From Corydoras sp. C115 (Eukaryota; Chordata; Actinopteri; Siluriformes; Callichthyidae), in the NCBI GenBank assembly GCA_019802505.1, contig JAFMOC010000003.1:2434501-2498500 (forward strand): a DNA stretch of 64,000 nt, read 5' to 3'. The notes beneath the pieces are model-generated. The model had not been told where the DNA came from. It ran no database searches and was given only the letters and a program-made list of their open reading frames with translations. The translations under genes were made by a program, and so were the position numbers. This document shows, in pieces, positions 1-10,489 of the stretch; positions within the stretch are counted from its first letter, which is position 1; each line of letters opens with the position of its first letter.

Positions 1-633
1 TTCAGTAATTGCATGGTGATGACACAGTTACTGTCAAGATAAAAGCAATCAAAGGGTTTCAAATTCCATTGTTCACATTGTGACCTCTGGTACTTGTCAA
101 TAACAATGATTTCATCAGAATAAGGTTTATGGTGTTGACCTACTTGAGGAAGTGTAACAACACCCTGTAAAAAACAACTCCCTACCAAGCATACAACAGG
201 TGGGTTGTTTAAACATTAAAAGATTTTAGATCAGGATGCTTGTCAGATTTTTAACCAAAACCTACAGAAAATTTTTTTTTCATCTGGACTCATTTCACGG
301 CATCTTGCAACAGGATTAAACAGTCGCTCTAACAAGATGATCTTTAGTTGGCCCTTATTGGATTACAGCAAGTTGTGCTTAATCTCTGCTGTTCAGATAA
401 ATTTAGAAATCAAAATCAGATTACTGGAACTGCGATTTCTATTTATAATAGTAATTCCCAATTTACCTGCATCTGTGTAACTGTCTTGTGTGTGATATTT
501 AATGAACAATAAAAACCCATGTGAAGAATAAATGTCATAATAATATACATTTCTATGGTAATGCATACCGTAGTAATTACGGAGTTTTAAATAGCAGAAT
601 TTACTATTTATTCAGAAAAATAACTTGGTATGG
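1..633. other. hexb intronic sequence without a recognised exon
   Basis: AT-rich unique-looking sequence to the left of the first SINE. By position it lies inside a hexb intron. AATAAA hexamers occur near 509 and 525 but no gene end can be tied to them. No hexb exon 3 was found here. Confidence 0.4.
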
Positions 634-987
634 GGGCGGCATGGTGGCTTAGTGGTTAGCACATTCGCCTCTCAGCGCTAGGGATTCCCGGTTTGAATCC
701 CCATCTGGGTGGAGTTTCCATGTTCTCCCCGTGTCCGCATGGGTTTCCTCCGGGTTCTCCGGTTTCCTCCCACAGTCCAAAAACATGGATCAAGTCAATT
801 GAATTCTCAAAATTGCCCCATATAGAGTGTGTGTGTGTGAGTGAGTGTGTGCCCAGCGATGGATTGGCGCCCTGTCCTGGGTGTATCTGCCCAGCGCCCG
901 AGATGTTCTCCCCTGGATGGGCATGGGGAACCCCACCGCGACCCCAATAGAGGATAAAGCGGGAGATAATGAATGAATGAATGAATG
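634..987 (+). mobile_element. tRNA-derived SINE, full-length copy in hexb intron
   Basis: Complete copy with pol III A box TGGCTTAGTGG (645-655), B box GGTTTGAATCC (690-700; one change from GGTTCGAATCC), a body, and a (TGAA)n tail. It is flanked by a perfect 12-bp target-site duplication AACTTGGTATGG at 622-633 and 988-999, which proves retroposition. Family name is not asserted; it is of the tRNA-headed SINE type common in teleosts. Confidence 0.9.
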
Positions 988-1237
988 AACTTGGTATGGA
1001 CAATGCAAAGCCTAGCCCCTGCAGGTCACATGACAACACCAGGATCATAAACTCGTTTGTCTACATTTTATTTTATGATTTCAGCCCCAACAACACAAAT
1101 CGTGTTGGATATATGCATCGCATACATATTATAAAGGACAGAGTGAGGACACTGAAAGTTTAGTAGGTCAATAATGAATGAAATCGATGAATCACAGCAC
1201 GGAACTAAAAACGATGAGCAGAAAAACGAGAACTCAC

Positions 1238-1784
1238 ATGACTCGTCAGATTGAAGACTCGGGTAACCGTCACACTGCGGATCGGGTGAAGTGATGAACA
1301 CCTGAAGCTCAGTCAATTCTCGATCAGCGCCCAGCTTTTGGTTTCCCCCGCGTTTGAACCCATGACCAAATATATAATCAAAATATCTGACGAGACAACA
1401 CACAGATAGAATGAGAGAGCGTCTGTCACGTGACATGGAGCTGTCTGACACTAAACAGGAAATTTTTAAAATACACACACAACGCTGGAAACCCAATATA
1501 GTGAATGAAGCAGGTTATTTCAGTAAAAGTGAGGATTCGTACCTGCGGAAGGCGTTTTGCAGCAGACTGCAGCTCGCACTAGCAGAAGAGTATTTAGCGT
1601 GAAGTATTTGAAACCTGGAAGCGGCGAGACTGAACGCGTCCGGGGAAGACTCGTATGTTTGAGGTAACGGCCAAACCGAGATGTTGTTCGAGCCTCGATG
1701 TTTCTCTTCATAGAAATCAAAAAGCCACCCGTTACACACAGATACAAACAGAGTCCCGAGGTTTAGCACGGTTAGCGCGCGCAT
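1238..1784 (-). CDS. hexb: hexb, beta-hexosaminidase subunit beta, first two coding exons (partial)
   Basis: Lysosomal glycoside hydrolase family 20 subunit that removes terminal N-acetylhexosamines from glycoconjugates and gangliosides. Two exons are readable: 1784-1543 and 1386-1238. The exon 1 donor reads CGCAG|GTACG and the exon 2 acceptor GTCAG|ATATT, joining in phase to give AFRRYFDYIFG, a hallmark of hexosaminidase N-termini. The 130 visible residues start with a hydrophobic signal peptide (about 1-19), carry an N-I-S sequon at 34, WPLPQ at 38-42, and Cys72 and Cys119, which match the conserved N-terminal disulfide pair of the human beta subunit. The exon 2 donor (GAGTCAT|GTGAGT) leaves one base of the next codon. 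The GH20 catalytic domain lies beyond the left edge; no further exon was recognised in 1-1237. I chose hexb over hexa from its head-to-head position with enc1, as in human HEXB-ENC1. Confidence 0.9.
1425..1434. promoter_or_regulatory. perfect CLEAR-type E-box in hexb intron 1
   Basis: GTCACGTGAC is a self-complementary 10-mer identical to the CLEAR consensus bound by TFEB/TFE3. HEXB is a known member of the CLEAR lysosomal gene network. The site lies in the 156-bp first intron of hexb, about 350 bp downstream of the ATG. The function is inferred from motif identity and host gene. Confidence 0.55.
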
Positions 1785-1939
1785 TGTTTATAGGATGCAG
1801 TCAGCTGACTCGCAGACCGGAGGACTGAGCTGCTCGGGAGACTGTTAGCAGTTTTTTTCCGTATGCTAAAGCCTTCAGCCAATCAGGACACGCGTTGAGC
1901 TCCAGGCTCCACCCCTTTTTCAGTCTTTTAGTGTTAGAG
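1785..1939 (-). promoter_or_regulatory. hexb promoter region
   Basis: Sequence just upstream of the hexb ATG, ending where the SINE cluster starts. It contains the 10-bp palindrome GTCAGCTGAC at 1800-1809, a CCAAT box (AGCCAATCAG, near 1876-1885) and a CACCCC GC-type box near 1912. No TATA box is evident. The start site itself was not determined. Confidence 0.5.
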
Positions 1940-2133
1940 TTGGAGTTTCTGTTCTCCCCGTGTCTGCGTGGGTTTTCTCCGGGTTCTCCGGTTTCCTCCC
2001 ACAGTCCAAAAACATGGATCAAGTCAATTGAATTCTCCAAATTGCCCCATATAGAGTGTGTTTGTGTAAGTGTGTGCCCAGCGATAGACTGGCGCCCTGT
2101 CCTGGGTGTATCTGCCCAGCGCCCGAGACGTTC
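1940..2133 (+). mobile_element. SINE copy, truncated at both ends
   Basis: Begins inside the body (TGGAGTTTCTGTTCTCC) and stops at CGAGACGTTC, where the next copy starts directly with its head. First member of the head-to-tail cluster beside the hexb promoter. Confidence 0.85.
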
Positions 2134-2467
2134 GCAGCACAGTGGCTTAGTGTGCCTCTCAGCACTAGGGATTCCCGGTTCGAATCCCAATCTGGGTGGA
2201 GTTTCTGTTCTCCCCGTGTCTGCGTGGGTTTCCTCCGGGTTCTCCGGTTTCCTCCCACAGTCCAAAAACATGGATCAAGTCAATTGAATTCTCCAAATTG
2301 CCCCATATAGAGTCTGCCTGTGTGAGTGAGTGTGTGCCCAGCAATAGATTGGCGCCCTGTCCTGTGTGTATCTGCCCAGCGTACGAAATGTTCTCACCTG
2401 GATGGGCATGGGGAACCCCCCCCCTGCGACCATAATATAGGATAAAGCAGAAGATAATGGATGGATT
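2134..2467 (+). mobile_element. SINE copy, GGAT-tail type
   Basis: Starts GCAGCACAGTGGCTTAG, has a perfect B box GGTTCGAATCC, and ends GAAGATAATGGATGGATT. It is fused without spacer to the truncated copy before it. Confidence 0.85.
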
Positions 2468-2479
2468 ACACCATATAAG

Positions 2480-2791
2480 GGCGGCACGGTGGCTTAGTGG
2501 TTAGCATGTTCGCCTCTCAGCGCTAGGGATTCCCGGTTCAAATCCCCATCTAGGGGGGGTTTCCTCCGGGTTCTCTGGTTTCCTCCCACAGTCCAAAAAC
2601 ATGGATCAAGTAAATTGAATTCTCCAAATTTCCCCATATAGAGTGTGTTTGTGTGAGTCTGTGCCCAGCGATAGACTGGCGCCCTGTTCTGGGTGTATGC
2701 CCAGCGCCCGAGACGTTCTCCCCTGGATGGGCATGGGGAACCCCCCCCCCCCACGACCCTAATATAGGATAAAGCGGAAGATAATGGATGG
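2480..2791 (+). mobile_element. SINE copy with target-site duplication
   Basis: Head GCGGCACGGTGGCTTAGTGG to a GGATGG tail. The 15-mer ATTACACCATATAAG flanks it at 2465-2479 and 2792-2806. An internal deletion removes part of the body after CATCTAGGG. Confidence 0.85.
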
Positions 2792-2806
2792 ATTACACCA
2801 TATAAG

Positions 2807-3064
2807 GCTTAGTGGTTAGCACGTCCGCCTCTCAACGCTACGTATTCTCGGTTTGAATCCCCATCAGGGTGGAGTTTCCATGTTCTCACCATGTCTGTGT
2901 GGGTTTCCTCCGGGTTCTCCGGTTTCCTCCCACAGTTCAAAAACATGGATCAAGTCAATTGAATTCTCCAAATTGCCCCATATAGGGTGTGTTTGTGTGA
3001 GTGTGTGCCCAGCGATAGATTGGCACCCTGTCCTGGGTCTGTCTGCCCAGCGCCCGAGACATTC
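2807..3064 (+). mobile_element. SINE copy, truncated at both ends
   Basis: Starts at GCTTAGTGG (first 12 bases of the head missing) directly after the repeated flank and stops at CGAGACATTC, the same internal position where the copy at 1940-2133 stops. Confidence 0.85.
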
Positions 3065-3387
3065 GCGGCACAGTGGCTTAGTGGTTAGCACGTCCGCCTC
3101 TCAACGCTACGGATTCTCGGTTCGAATGGAGTTTCCATGTTCTCACCGTGTCTGTGTGGGTTTCCTCCGGGTTCCTCCCACAGTCCAAAAACATGGATCA
3201 AGTCAATTGAATTCTCCAAATTGCCCCATATAGAGTGTGTCTGTGTGAGTGAGTGTGTGCCCAGTAATGGATTGGCGCCCTGTCTTGGGTGTATCTGCCC
3301 AGTGCCCGAGACGTTCTCCCCTGGATGGGCATGGGGAACCCACCGCGACCCCAATAGAGGATAAAGCGGAAGATAATGGATGGATGG
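3065..3387 (+). mobile_element. SINE copy with small deletions
   Basis: Head GCGGCACAGTGGCTTAG to GGATGGATGG tail. Parts of the tRNA-body junction and the cytosine-rich body are deleted. Joined directly to the preceding copy. Confidence 0.85.
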
Positions 3388-3493
3388 AGGGTGTGCTGAG
3401 TGTATCTGCCCAGCGCCTGAAACGTTCTCCCCTGGATGACCCCCCAACGTGACCCTAGTAGAGGATAAAGTGGAAGATAATGGATGGATGGAG
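3388..3493 (+). mobile_element. SINE 3' tail fragment
   Basis: Only the 3' third is present, from GTGTATCTGCCCAGCGCC to the GGATGG tail. It is followed by GGATTACTCCATC, a diverged form of the flank ATTACACCATATAAG seen earlier in the cluster. Confidence 0.8.
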
Positions 3494-3556
3494 GGATTAC
3501 TCCATCTACACACATTTTAATGCTTTACTGTTTGTGATTTATATATTATATATATA

Positions 3557-3905
3557 ATTCATTCATTCATTATCTCCCGCTTTTATCCTCTATTAGGGTC
3601 GCGGTGGGGTTCCCCATGCCCATCCAGGGGAGAGCGTCTCGGGCGCTGGGCAGATAGACCCAGGACAGGGCGCCAATCCATCGCTGGGCACACACTCACT
3701 CACACAGACACACTCTATATGGGGCAATTTGGAGAATTCTATTGACTTGATCCATGTTTTTGCACTGTGGGAGGAAACCGGAGAACTCGGAGGAAACCCA
3801 CGCAGACACGGGGAGAACATGGAAACTCCACCCAGATGGGGATTCGAACCGGGAATTCCTAGCGCTGAGGGGCGAATGTGCTAACCACTAAGCCACCGTG
3901 CCACC
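3557..3905 (-). mobile_element. SINE copy, TGAA-tail type, reverse
   Basis: Reverse complement of the family: (ATTC)n tail, ATCTCCCGC junction, body, then CCACTAAGCCACCGTGCCACC head. It sits directly against a (TA)n tract. Confidence 0.88.
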
Positions 3906-3906
3906 C

Positions 3907-3959
<53 letters not shown>
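3907..3959. repeat. (TA)n microsatellite
   Basis: About 26 TA units, starting immediately after the head of the reverse SINE. Confidence 0.95.
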
Positions 3960-3962
<3 letters not shown>

Positions 3963-4022
3963 ACAATGTTTCTTACACTAGCTGCACTGAATTGTGGGTA
4001 ACTGAGTTCCAGTGATGAGCTG

Positions 4023-4047
4023 CTCCCCCCCACCCCCCACCCCCCGT
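4023..4047 (-). other. G-quadruplex-like G-run on minus strand
   Basis: The plus strand has three runs of six or more C separated by single A, so the minus strand has long G-runs with one-base loops. Such a tract has the sequence pattern of an intramolecular G-quadruplex. Confidence 0.5.
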
Positions 4048-4435
4048 TCAGGTTACCGTAATATACTGAGATGCTGGCTGTCTCAACGACACCGGGGTCA
4101 AGGTTGTGCAGGCTGTTTAATCAGATTTTGTTTTTGAAAACATTGCTTAAACATGTTGCTATACAACGCAACATTTTATATTCTACAGCATGAAGGTTTA
4201 ACAGTTTTAGATTTTACGATTTTTTATAATTCGGTAAATAATACCTTAAATAGTAAATCTCTAAAATAGTACATAGATGTGGTATTATTACAAACAAGAT
4301 CTGTAAATAGTAAACCATTTGGGACGTTAAAAAACACCATGTCATTTAAAGTGATCTATGTATGGGTGTACTGTATAAGCGCATTTGCGATACGTAGTGC
4401 CATCTACTGGTTAAATGTGTGTATTACACGTATAA

Positions 4436-4461
4436 AGAAGTCAAGTCAAGTCAAGTCAAGA
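4436..4461. repeat. (TCAAG)n short tandem repeat
   Basis: Four to five units of the pentamer TCAAG. Confidence 0.85.
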
Positions 4462-4827
4462 AACGCTACATACCGTAGACAGTCCAACGGATGAAGATAG
4501 TTTACACATAAAAGTATTTATTCTCTTTGAAACAGTCTTCTATGTAAATGAACTAAATGTTAATAGTGAATTAAATGTTACTTACTACTTAACAAAAGAC
4601 AATGGAGATTGTTACAATTTCTGCAAAAGTATCACTGGAGGTGAAATAGGGTTCAGTGAATCTAACTCAAGAACGTCAGAGAACAGGGTTGTAACGTCAT
4701 CATTGGAGCAATGAGAGTTAAGGGCCTGCTCAAGGAACCACATTTGAAAACTGTAGTGGATGTTGGATTTCAACCTGGAGTCTAGTAATTGAAAATATAA
4801 ATTGTTTTCTAAATCTTACTGCATATG

Positions 4828-4965
4828 AGTTAAGATAAGATAAACCTTTATTTGTCCCACAATGGGGAAATTCACAATTCATTTCTGCATACAAGAAATG
4901 AATGATTCATTTTAAATTCAGTTCTGCATACAAGACTGATCTGGACTACAGGCAGACATTCTATG
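4828..4965. repeat. decayed teleost interspersed repeat
   Basis: Contains CTTTATTTGTCCCACAATGG followed by GGAAATTC, a sequence that recurs at the ends of many teleost retroelement copies. The family could not be named from sequence alone. Confidence 0.4.
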
Positions 4966-5689
4966 TTTACATGGGAAGTACATGGGGGGGGGGGGGATGT
5001 TGTACATAAAAGCACATGTCTCTTTAAGCTAATATAACCTCTACATTAGTGGATCCCTCTATTCCCTGTAGTATCAATCCCAAAACCTCTATCTTCCTTA
5101 TTCTCTAAAGTGTGAGGACCTAGATGGAGATTCCTCTTAAACACTGAAGCTGGTAAAGCATAAAGACTATGCTTGTTATTGTTGCTGGCATAGCAGCAGG
5201 AGGGGGAATGCCATGGTGAGAGCAACGTAGAAAGAATTGCTGTCATTGTGTTTACTCTACCAAGATGCCAATTAGAGAGCACTGAGCTGGTGCTGATGTG
5301 ATGTAGGGGGATGAGAGGCAGGGGGATGCCACCCTTCCCTAAAAGCAGCCAATATGGCATGACTGTGAATCACAGTTTGCCACAGTGAGGTGGAGTTGAG
5401 TGAACTATGCCTATTTGACTGCCTAATTGTGGCACATGGTGTTTGGCTGCCTAGCCGCCACAGTTACTCCAAGGGAATTTTTAGAGCTCAGCCATAGCAT
5501 AAAAAAACAACACTGAATAGTGTGTTACTAATGACTGTGTGTGTGTGTTATTGATGCTTATCAGCCTGTAAAAGACTAAATTAGATTTTCTTTTTGTTTA
5601 AATAAGAATCGTTTTGTTTGGAGAGAGAAAAACATTGCATTAGGACTTGAATTTGGTTCTGTTTTTCTGTTTTCAGCCTGTGCAAATTG

Positions 5690-6165
5690 CCATCAAAAAT
5701 TCTGGAGAACCTGACTCATGTATGTTCTACCAAACAAAGGTTAAAGAAACATTAAGGCATTTTTTGAAATGGCCAAGAAATGCTGTGGATGGACCTAAAG
5801 CATCGGCGGCAACACACCTTTAGAACACCTTTAGAGTTTTTTTTACAGAGGAGGTGACTAAACTTGCTCCAAGATGAAGTGCAGAACTAAAAAACAATTA
5901 CCAGAAACATTTATTTGTAGTTATTGATGCAAGGGGTCAACCCAGGCATTGGAACCAAATAGTCCTAATTTTGCCACTTACACATATGTAATGTTTTCTT
6001 ATTAAAGTAATGACTAAATATAAACATTGTCTTATTTATATTGGTTCTCTTTATCTGCTAGAATATGATTGAATCTTTGATGTTTCTAAATTGAAAAGTT
6101 TTTGATTAAATTAATGCTAAATTTCTAAATATTTTTCACTAAGGGTTCACAAACAATAAAAAAAA
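5690..6165 (+). mobile_element. decayed Tc1-like transposon remnant
   Basis: From about 5840, one forward frame resembles the C-terminus of fish Tc1-like transposases (a stretch like VTKLAPR...ELKNNYQKHLFVVIDA), followed by AT-rich 3' sequence and AGGGTTCACAAAC, typical of such element ends. Stops and frameshifts are frequent, so it is dead. The call rests on recalled family pattern. Confidence 0.4.
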
Positions 6166-8097
6166 AAAACACTGTGTATACAGGATGTATATTCAGAGTA
6201 TTCATATATGTCATAGTATTAAACGACCTTATTTAAACTTGTTTGAAAATGAAATGTTATTGGATGTTCTGAAATCACAAAATAAACAAGACCACTAGGT
6301 GGTAGTATACACAGAGAAGAGGAATGGAGAAGGTCTACGTTTGCACGCCAGTGTGAGTGAATCATTGGAAGAGTGAGATTTTTTTATTGATATTCACAGA
6401 CATTTGGCACTTTGTATTGCATTTGAGTAGGTCGCAACCAATCCGATGGTCTTAGCATCTAGAACAAACAAGTATAATGCATTTTAGGTGGTGAATTTGC
6501 TTAAATAAAAATAACAAAAGGTTTGCTTAAGATATCAGATGTGTGGCCAAATATTTTGATAACCAATTGAATACATTTTATTTGATACATACAGCCATTG
6601 CAGAAAGGGTTTATGCAGAAAATCTTTTCAGGAAGATTTTCAATATACATTGAATTAGAATAAATATATCTTGACAGGGGGAAAATTTGACAATATTCAC
6701 ATAATATGTTATGCCAAAAACATATTCACAAAATAAATTAATATTGACAAAATTTATAATGGCACACATTATGTGTTCATGTTCTTTATGCTTATTCTTT
6801 CTTTGTTGTTAAGCTTGAACTGATTTGAAGACAAGGTCATTGTGTAAGCAAAAATGTCAAATATTTGTAATATTTGTATTATCATTGTTCATGGTCAGTT
6901 TTTTGGGATATGACTATCTGCTTTATATTGTCTTTAACTTTACTGAACTCCAAAAGTTGTGTTTACATGACCTAAAGCACGTTAAGTTTATGTGATTATT
7001 GTGTGACCCATAAACACTGTAATTTAGCTACAATACACACCTTAACATTTGGGTGTTCTAAAACTACTACTGATTCTGATTAATATTATTAGTCATAGAC
7101 CAGTAATTAATATTTTGGGGCAGGTTTTCAGAGGAGATTTATTGTGTTGTACCATACATTATATGTGCTTTATAATGAAGTTAAAACAACAATAATATGG
7201 AGCTGCCAGCCTTATTAGGATGTGATGGTATTCTTTTTCTTCATACATGATAAGTCTCTTTTTGCTCATTTACTTTATGGCTCACAAGTGTTCCATGGCA
7301 GCTGGAGGATCACTTACACATACACACATTATAAAAGAGATTTAAAGGTTTTCTGACAAGAGCAGTTTGAAGTAATGACCTGACAAACAAAGAACATAAA
7401 GAAACATGCAGGTCTTTTTTGAATAAATTGTCTAATATCATGTCAAACCGCAACATTAAACACATAAGGTATATTCTAACAATAATACAGCTTAGTGCTA
7501 ACACTGGAAAGTATAAATAATAGCATTTTTTGAATTGTACAGCTGCCATATCGATCTACACAATGCCATATTTTCAAAACTACTCCATTGGACAAATTGT
7601 CAATAAAAATCAACCATCTTACTAATCAAAGGTCCCACCAGAAATCTTCCTCAGTCAAGGATGCCCACTCTGCAAGCATTTACAACATATATTTGTTTTA
7701 AATATTATTTTGTGTTTAAAACTATGTCTGTCTTTTTAAGCAAAAATAGTATTTATTGAGGCTATTGCAAAATGTTGGATCAGTAGACCTGGCCTTAACT
7801 CAGTAGAGTTCATTTGGTTGAGGTCAGAGCGTTGCAGATCTGCAAACCATAGTCTTTCTTCACACTAGTTATTAAACCATGTATTTATGGACTTTGAATA
7901 AACTTGTGCAAATGTCTTTGTAAAATATTGTATTTAGTAAATTGTCCACTAGAATTCACAAAGTGTTGTAAATAATAATAATGACAATTATTTTAATGAA
8001 CTTTTATCAAATTTTGCCACTTATTCTTCACTTTGTCAGTAGATTTAACAACAGAAATAAAAAATCCTTTCCCTGTTTAAATTTTCCTGTTTTTTTA

Positions 8098-8147
<50 letters not shown>
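8098..8147. repeat. poly-C run followed by (CA)n
   Basis: About 17 cytosines then about 16 CA units. Confidence 0.95.
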
Positions 8148-8154
<7 letters not shown>

Positions 8155-8445
8155 ATACTACAGCAATAAACAATGATGTTAGAAGTCCCCAGAGCACAGG
8201 ATTTGTTATTATGACACTTAATATAGCACGTTTGGGTTTGGCCTTTTTTTGCTGGAAGATCTGTGAAACTGAATGTGATTTTTTTGTAATTGTTAGAGAA
8301 TGATTTTTCTTACACTGGGATTATGGGCTTTAACACAGCATCTTTGCTTTAAATTTTAATTTAAATTGTACCTGCTAAACTGAAAACAAGCCTTATGCCT
8401 AAGGCAAGTGTTATTAGGCTAACACTTTGCACAGGAGTCGATGGA

Positions 8446-8756
8446 ATACCATCCATCCATCCATCCACTATGTTGCGCTTACACCAGGGGAGAGCTTGTC
8501 AGGCGCTGGGCAGATACACCCAGGACAGGGTGCCAATCTATTAATCAATCACACAGACATCACACACACACACCATATAGGGCAATTTAGAGCAGCCAAT
8601 TTACCTTAAATGCATGTTTTTGGACTGTGGGAGGAAACCGGAAAAACTGGAGGAAACCCACACAGACACGAGAACATTGAAGGTCCACCCAGATTGGAAT
8701 TCGAATCTGGATCCCCAGCCCTGTGAGGCAAAGGTGTTTACCACCATGCCATCCTC
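8446..8756 (-). mobile_element. diverged SINE copy, reverse
   Basis: Tail CCATCCATCC, then the family body and head in reverse, with many substitutions and a different segment (GAGCAGCCAATTTACC) where others read GAGAATTCAATTGAC. It is the most diverged long copy in the window and probably an older subfamily. Confidence 0.8.
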
Positions 8757-8825
8757 TATGGATTATAAAACTGCATATTATCTCACTTAGAAATGAGCAT
8801 AAATAAGAGCTCATGAATTAAAAAT

Positions 8826-9192
8826 TGGCGGCACGGTGGCTTAGTGGTTAGCACGTTCGCCTCTCAGCGCTTGGGATTCCCTGTGCGAATCCCAATCTGG
8901 GTGGAGTTTCCATGTTCTCCCCGTGGCCGAGTGGGTTTCCTCCGGGTTCTCCGGTTTCCTCCCACAGTCCAAAAACATGGATCAAGTCAATTGAATTCTC
9001 AAAATTGCCCCATATAGAGTGTGTTTGTGTGTGTGTCTGTGTGAGTGTGTGCCCAGCGATAGATTTGCGCCCTTTCCTGGGTGTATCTGCCCAGCGCACG
9101 AAATGTTCTCACCTGGATGGGCATGGGGAATCCCCCCCACCCCCACCCTAATAGAGGATAAAGCGGAAGATAATGGATGGATGGATGGATGA
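8826..9192 (+). mobile_element. SINE copy, GGAT-tail type
   Basis: Complete from GGCGGCACGGTGGCTTAG to (GGAT)n. The B-box region reads TGCGAATCC. It is followed after 14 bases by another copy in the same orientation. Confidence 0.88.
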
Positions 9193-9206
9193 ATACTTTG
9201 CTCATT

Positions 9207-9520
9207 GGCGGCACGGTGGCTTAGTGGTTAGCACGTTCGCCTCTCAGCACTAGGGATTCCCGGTTCGAATCTCAATCTGGGCGGACTTTCCATGTTCTCA
9301 CCGTGTCCGCATGGGTTTCCTCTGGGTTCTCCGGTTTCCTCCCACAGTCCAAAAACATGGATCAAGTCAATTGAATTCTCCAAATTGCCCCATATAGAGT
9401 GTATTTGTGTGAGTAAGTGTGTGCCCAGCATTAGATTGGCACCCTGTTCTGGGTGTGTCTGCCAAGCACCCGAGACGTTCTCCCCTGTGTGGGCATGGGG
9501 AACCCCCCCATGGATGGATG
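9207..9520 (+). mobile_element. SINE copy with 3' internal deletion
   Basis: Complete head; near the end it jumps from GGGGAACCCCCCC to ATGGATGGATG, skipping the conserved ACCCTAATAGAGGATAAAGC block. CTTTGCTCATTG flanks it on both sides (near 9197 and 9523), an apparent target-site duplication. Confidence 0.87.
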
Positions 9521-9554
9521 TTCTTTGCTCATTGACAAACCGTTTATTGCCTTT

Positions 9555-9732
9555 CATTCATTCATTATCTTCCGCTTTATCCTCTATTAGGGTTGCGGTG
9601 GGGTTCCCCATGCCCATCCAGGGGAGAACGTCTCGGGCGCTGGGCAGATACACCCAGGACAGGGCGCCAATCTATCGCTGGGCACACACTCACACACACA
9701 GACACACGCACATACACCGTCACCGTGCCGCC
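9555..9732 (-). mobile_element. SINE copy with internal deletion, reverse
   Basis: Tail and 3' half are normal, but after the CA-rich block the sequence jumps to CACCGTGCCGCC, the outer end of the head. Most of the tRNA-like part and body is missing. Confidence 0.85.
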
Positions 9733-10424
9733 AGAGTTTATTGCCTTCTTAAACTAAATGCTTTATTGCTAAATGTCTCCCGCTTTATCCTCTATTAGGG
9801 TCGCGGTTGGGTTCCCCATGCCCATCCAGGGGAGAACGTCTCAGGCACTGATCAGATAGACCCAGGACAGGGCACCAATCCATCCCATCGCTGGGCACAC
9901 ACTCACTCACACAGACACACTCTATATGGGGCAATTTGGGGAATTCAATTGACTTGATCCATGCTTTTGGACTGTAGGAGGAAACCGGAGAACCCGGAGG
10001 AAACCCACCCAGATGGGGATTCGAACCGGGAATCCCTAGCGCTGAGAGGCGAACGTGCTAACCACTAAGCCACCGTGCCGCCAGAGTTTATTGCCTTCTT
10101 AAACTAAATGCTTTATTGCTAAATGTCTCCCGCTTTATCCTCTATTAGGGTCGCGGTTGGGTTCCCCATGCCCATCCAGGGGAGAACGTCTCAGGCGCTG
10201 GGCAGATAGACCCAGGACAGGTCACCAATCCATCCCATCGCTGGGCACACACTCACTTACACAGACACACTCTATATGGGGCAATTTGGGGAATTCAATT
10301 GACTTGATCCATGCTTTTGGACTGTAGGAGGAAACCGGAGAACCCGGAGGAAACCCACCCAGATGGGGATTCGAACCGGGAGTCCCTAGCGCTGAGAGGC
10401 GACCGTGCTAACCACTAAGCCACC
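9733..10424 (-). repeat. tandem duplication of linker plus SINE (350-bp unit)
   Basis: Two near-identical units of linker plus reverse SINE: linker 9733-9776 with SINE 9777-10082, and linker 10083-10126 with SINE 10127-10424. The period is 350 bp. Each linker begins AGAGTTTATTGCCTTC and ends CTAAATGTCT. Both SINE copies share diagnostic changes such as TCGCGGTTGGG and CCATGCTTTTGGACTGTAGG, so the second arose by duplication and not by independent insertion. The array ends about 100 bp from the enc1 promoter. Confidence 0.9.
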
Positions 10425-10489
10425 TACACCACACCTACACTAAGCCTACAGATCTTTCCTTTGACCAAAATACAGAATTGCCTCAAGAA

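Larger units (their letters stand above)
3960..8445. other. hexb-enc1 intergenic region
   Basis: No exon was recognised. The stretch holds short simple repeats, poly-G/poly-C runs, two old interspersed repeat remnants (listed separately) and AT-rich unique sequence. Short reading frames in it lack family resemblance or splice context. Confidence 0.6.

Noticed and set aside
634..987. tRNA gene call for the SINE heads
   Set aside because: A and B boxes are present, but the acceptor stem is not closed and each head continues into the repeat body.
1411..1602. Plus-strand frame overlapping hexb exon 1 and intron 1
   Set aside because: Antisense shadow of the hexb first exon with no family resemblance.
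1940..3493. CRISPR-like repeat array
   Set aside because: Repeats are 300 bp SINEs with variable truncation in a vertebrate genome; no short regular repeat-spacer structure.
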